Source: Methanospirillum lacunae (lineage in GTDB: Archaea > Halobacteriota > Methanomicrobia > Methanomicrobiales > Methanospirillaceae). From it: a stretch of DNA of 64,000 nt. The notes under the pieces were generated by a model. The model worked only from the letters and a program-made list of their open reading frames with translations, did not search any database and was not told where the DNA came from. Numbering within the stretch: the first letter of the stretch is position 1; every line of letters starts with the position of its first letter. Shown piece by piece: positions 63,143-64,000 of the stretch. The stretch spans positions 62,001-126,000 of the forward strand of contig NZ_QGMY01000009.1 in the NCBI RefSeq assembly GCF_003173355.1, written 5' to 3'. The position numbers and the translations under genes are program-made.

Positions 63143-64000
63143 GTGAAAGCGCTTCCATCAGACGAAGAACCAGTGGAGCCGGCATGTAACTATGATCTCA
63201 TCAGCGAGATCAGGGAACTTGCTGACCGTCAGGGGGTTCTCATCCTCGCCCATAACTATCAGGCCCCTGAGATCTACCAGATCGCAGAGAAAATTGGTGA
63301 TTCTCTGGAACTGGCAAGATTAGCTCAGGAAACCGATGCGGAGACGATCCTCTTTTGTGGTGTTGACTTCATGGCTGACACCGCAAAGATTTTAAATCCG
63401 CAGGCACGCGTCCTGATTCCGGATCCACAGGCACGGTGCACCATGGCTCACATGGCAGGAGAGCAGGCAGCCATTGACCTCAGGGAGCAGTACCCTGATG
63501 CTGAGGTGGTCAGTTATGTCAACACCACAACAGCAACCAAGGCAGTGAGTGACATCTGCTGTACTTCCGCAAACGCGATCGAGATCGTAGATTCTGTTGA
63601 CTCAGAGCAGGTGATCTTTCTTCCTGACAGAAACCTTGCTGCATATGTGAGCAGGTTTACGCGAAAAGAGATCATCCCTGCAGCCGGGTACTGTTATGTC
63701 CATGATGCTATCACCAGAGAAAGTGTCGATGCCATGCAGAAACTTCATCCAGGTGCAGTCTTTGTGGCACATCCAGAATGCAGGCCTGAAATCATCGACA
63801 TGGCTGATGCAGTCTGCTCAACCGGTGGAATGGCAAGGTTCTGCCGGGATGCCTCTGTATCATCCTTTATCATCGGCACCGAATCAGGCATGCTCCATCG
63901 CCTCCGGTCAGAAGTTGCAGAAAAGAAATTCTTTTCAGTAGCCGGGATCTGTGCCCCTATGAAACAGATAACGCTTGAGAAGATCAAGGCCTGTCTAACA
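63143..64000 (+). CDS. nadA: quinolinate synthase NadA (cut by window edge)
   Basis: The first 286 residues of NadA, which condenses iminoaspartate and dihydroxyacetone phosphate to quinolinate for NAD synthesis. LILAHNYQAPEIYQIAE, FCGVDFMADTAKILNP, VNTTTATKAVSDICCTSANA and VAHPECRPEI mark the three repeats and the [4Fe-4S] ligands; TESGMLHRL follows. The GTG at 63143 is the only good in-frame start; a ribosome site AAAGGAAG lies about 22 bases upstream, farther than usual. The C-terminus is outside the window. Confidence 0.93.
   Translation, partial: MKALPSDEEPVEPACNYDLISEIRELADRQGVLILAHNYQAPEIYQIAEKIGDSLELARLAQETDAETILFCGVDFMADTAKILNPQARVLIPDPQARCTMAHMAGEQAAIDLREQYPDAEVVSYVNTTTATKAVSDICCTSANAIEIVDSVDSEQVIFLPDRNLAAYVSRFTRKEIIPAAGYCYVHDAITRESVDAMQKLHPGAVFVAHPECRPEIIDMADAVCSTGGMARFCRDASVSSFIIGTESGMLHRLRSEVAEKKFFSVAGICAPMKQITLEKIKACLT

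Noticed and set aside
1-64000. CRISPR array, rRNA genes, complete insertion sequence or replication origin
   Set aside because: I saw no regularly spaced direct repeats, rRNA-like conserved blocks, intact transposase with terminal repeats, or origin-type repeat cluster with an Orc1/Cdc6 gene.

Overview
The window looks like a chromosomal segment of a methanogenic archaeon, most likely a Methanospirillum-like member of the Methanomicrobiales. This rests on the gene families: DUF1890, DUF1894 and DUF166 proteins, a methanogen-type ThiI with a CxxC pair, archaeal PAS sensors with an N-terminal winged helix, a TrmB regulator, a secreted subtilase with PKD repeats, and a nitrogenase-like operon that is not a standard nif operon. 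The genus is an inference; no rRNA is present. One tRNA gene (Cys, GCA) was found, and no CRISPR array.

Layout. 0-5 kb: sulfur-transfer genes (ThiF-like, ThiI, LarE-like) and a four-cysteine protein. 5.3-13.4 kb: two AEC-family permeases, then a nitrogenase-like operon (H, D and K subunits), then a class III aminotransferase. The D and K subunits keep all six P-cluster-type cysteines and the two cofactor-ligand positions, but the D subunit lacks the Gln and His used for N2 reduction. I regard this as the best candidate for an undescribed or little-described enzyme system. 13.5-28.5 kb: a thiol, arsenic and metal resistance island with three ArsR regulators, one HxlR regulator, Acr3, ArsC, an ArsF-F-G-like set, two CSCS-type permeases, three DGC-type cysteine-rich proteins, a small thioredoxin and several decayed genes. 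Palindromic operator candidates recur across it. 28.6-34.7 kb: DUF166, two small unknown genes, a 1118-residue subtilase and a reverse-transcriptase remnant. 34.7-38.3 kb: iron-sulfur redox genes (flavodoxin-ferredoxin fusion, Rieske, CDGSH) beside a TrmB regulator with a palindrome in the shared promoter. 38.4-44.1 kb: a cytoplasmic chemoreceptor, CheW and a multi-PAS protein whose winged helix is separated from its start codon by a frameshift in an A9 run.

44.5-64 kb: tRNA-Cys and a TlpA-like lipoprotein; a six-gene operon joining an ABC ATPase, a G3E GTPase, an Fe-S protein, a signal-less binding protein, a ThiF-like activator and a MoaD-like protein, with no permease; a TSUP permease; a response regulator; a tandem pair of two-CW proteins; a radical SAM/DUF1894/DUF1890 group; a secreted binding protein interrupted by a frameshift; a SpoIIE-type phosphatase followed by a carboxyltransferase; and a second sulfur-transfer hub (ubiquitin-like protein, TtuA-like thiolase, SufS-like desulfurase, NadA). 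Three genes carry single-base indels in short A/T homopolymers, so sequencing or assembly error must be considered beside real decay or recoding.
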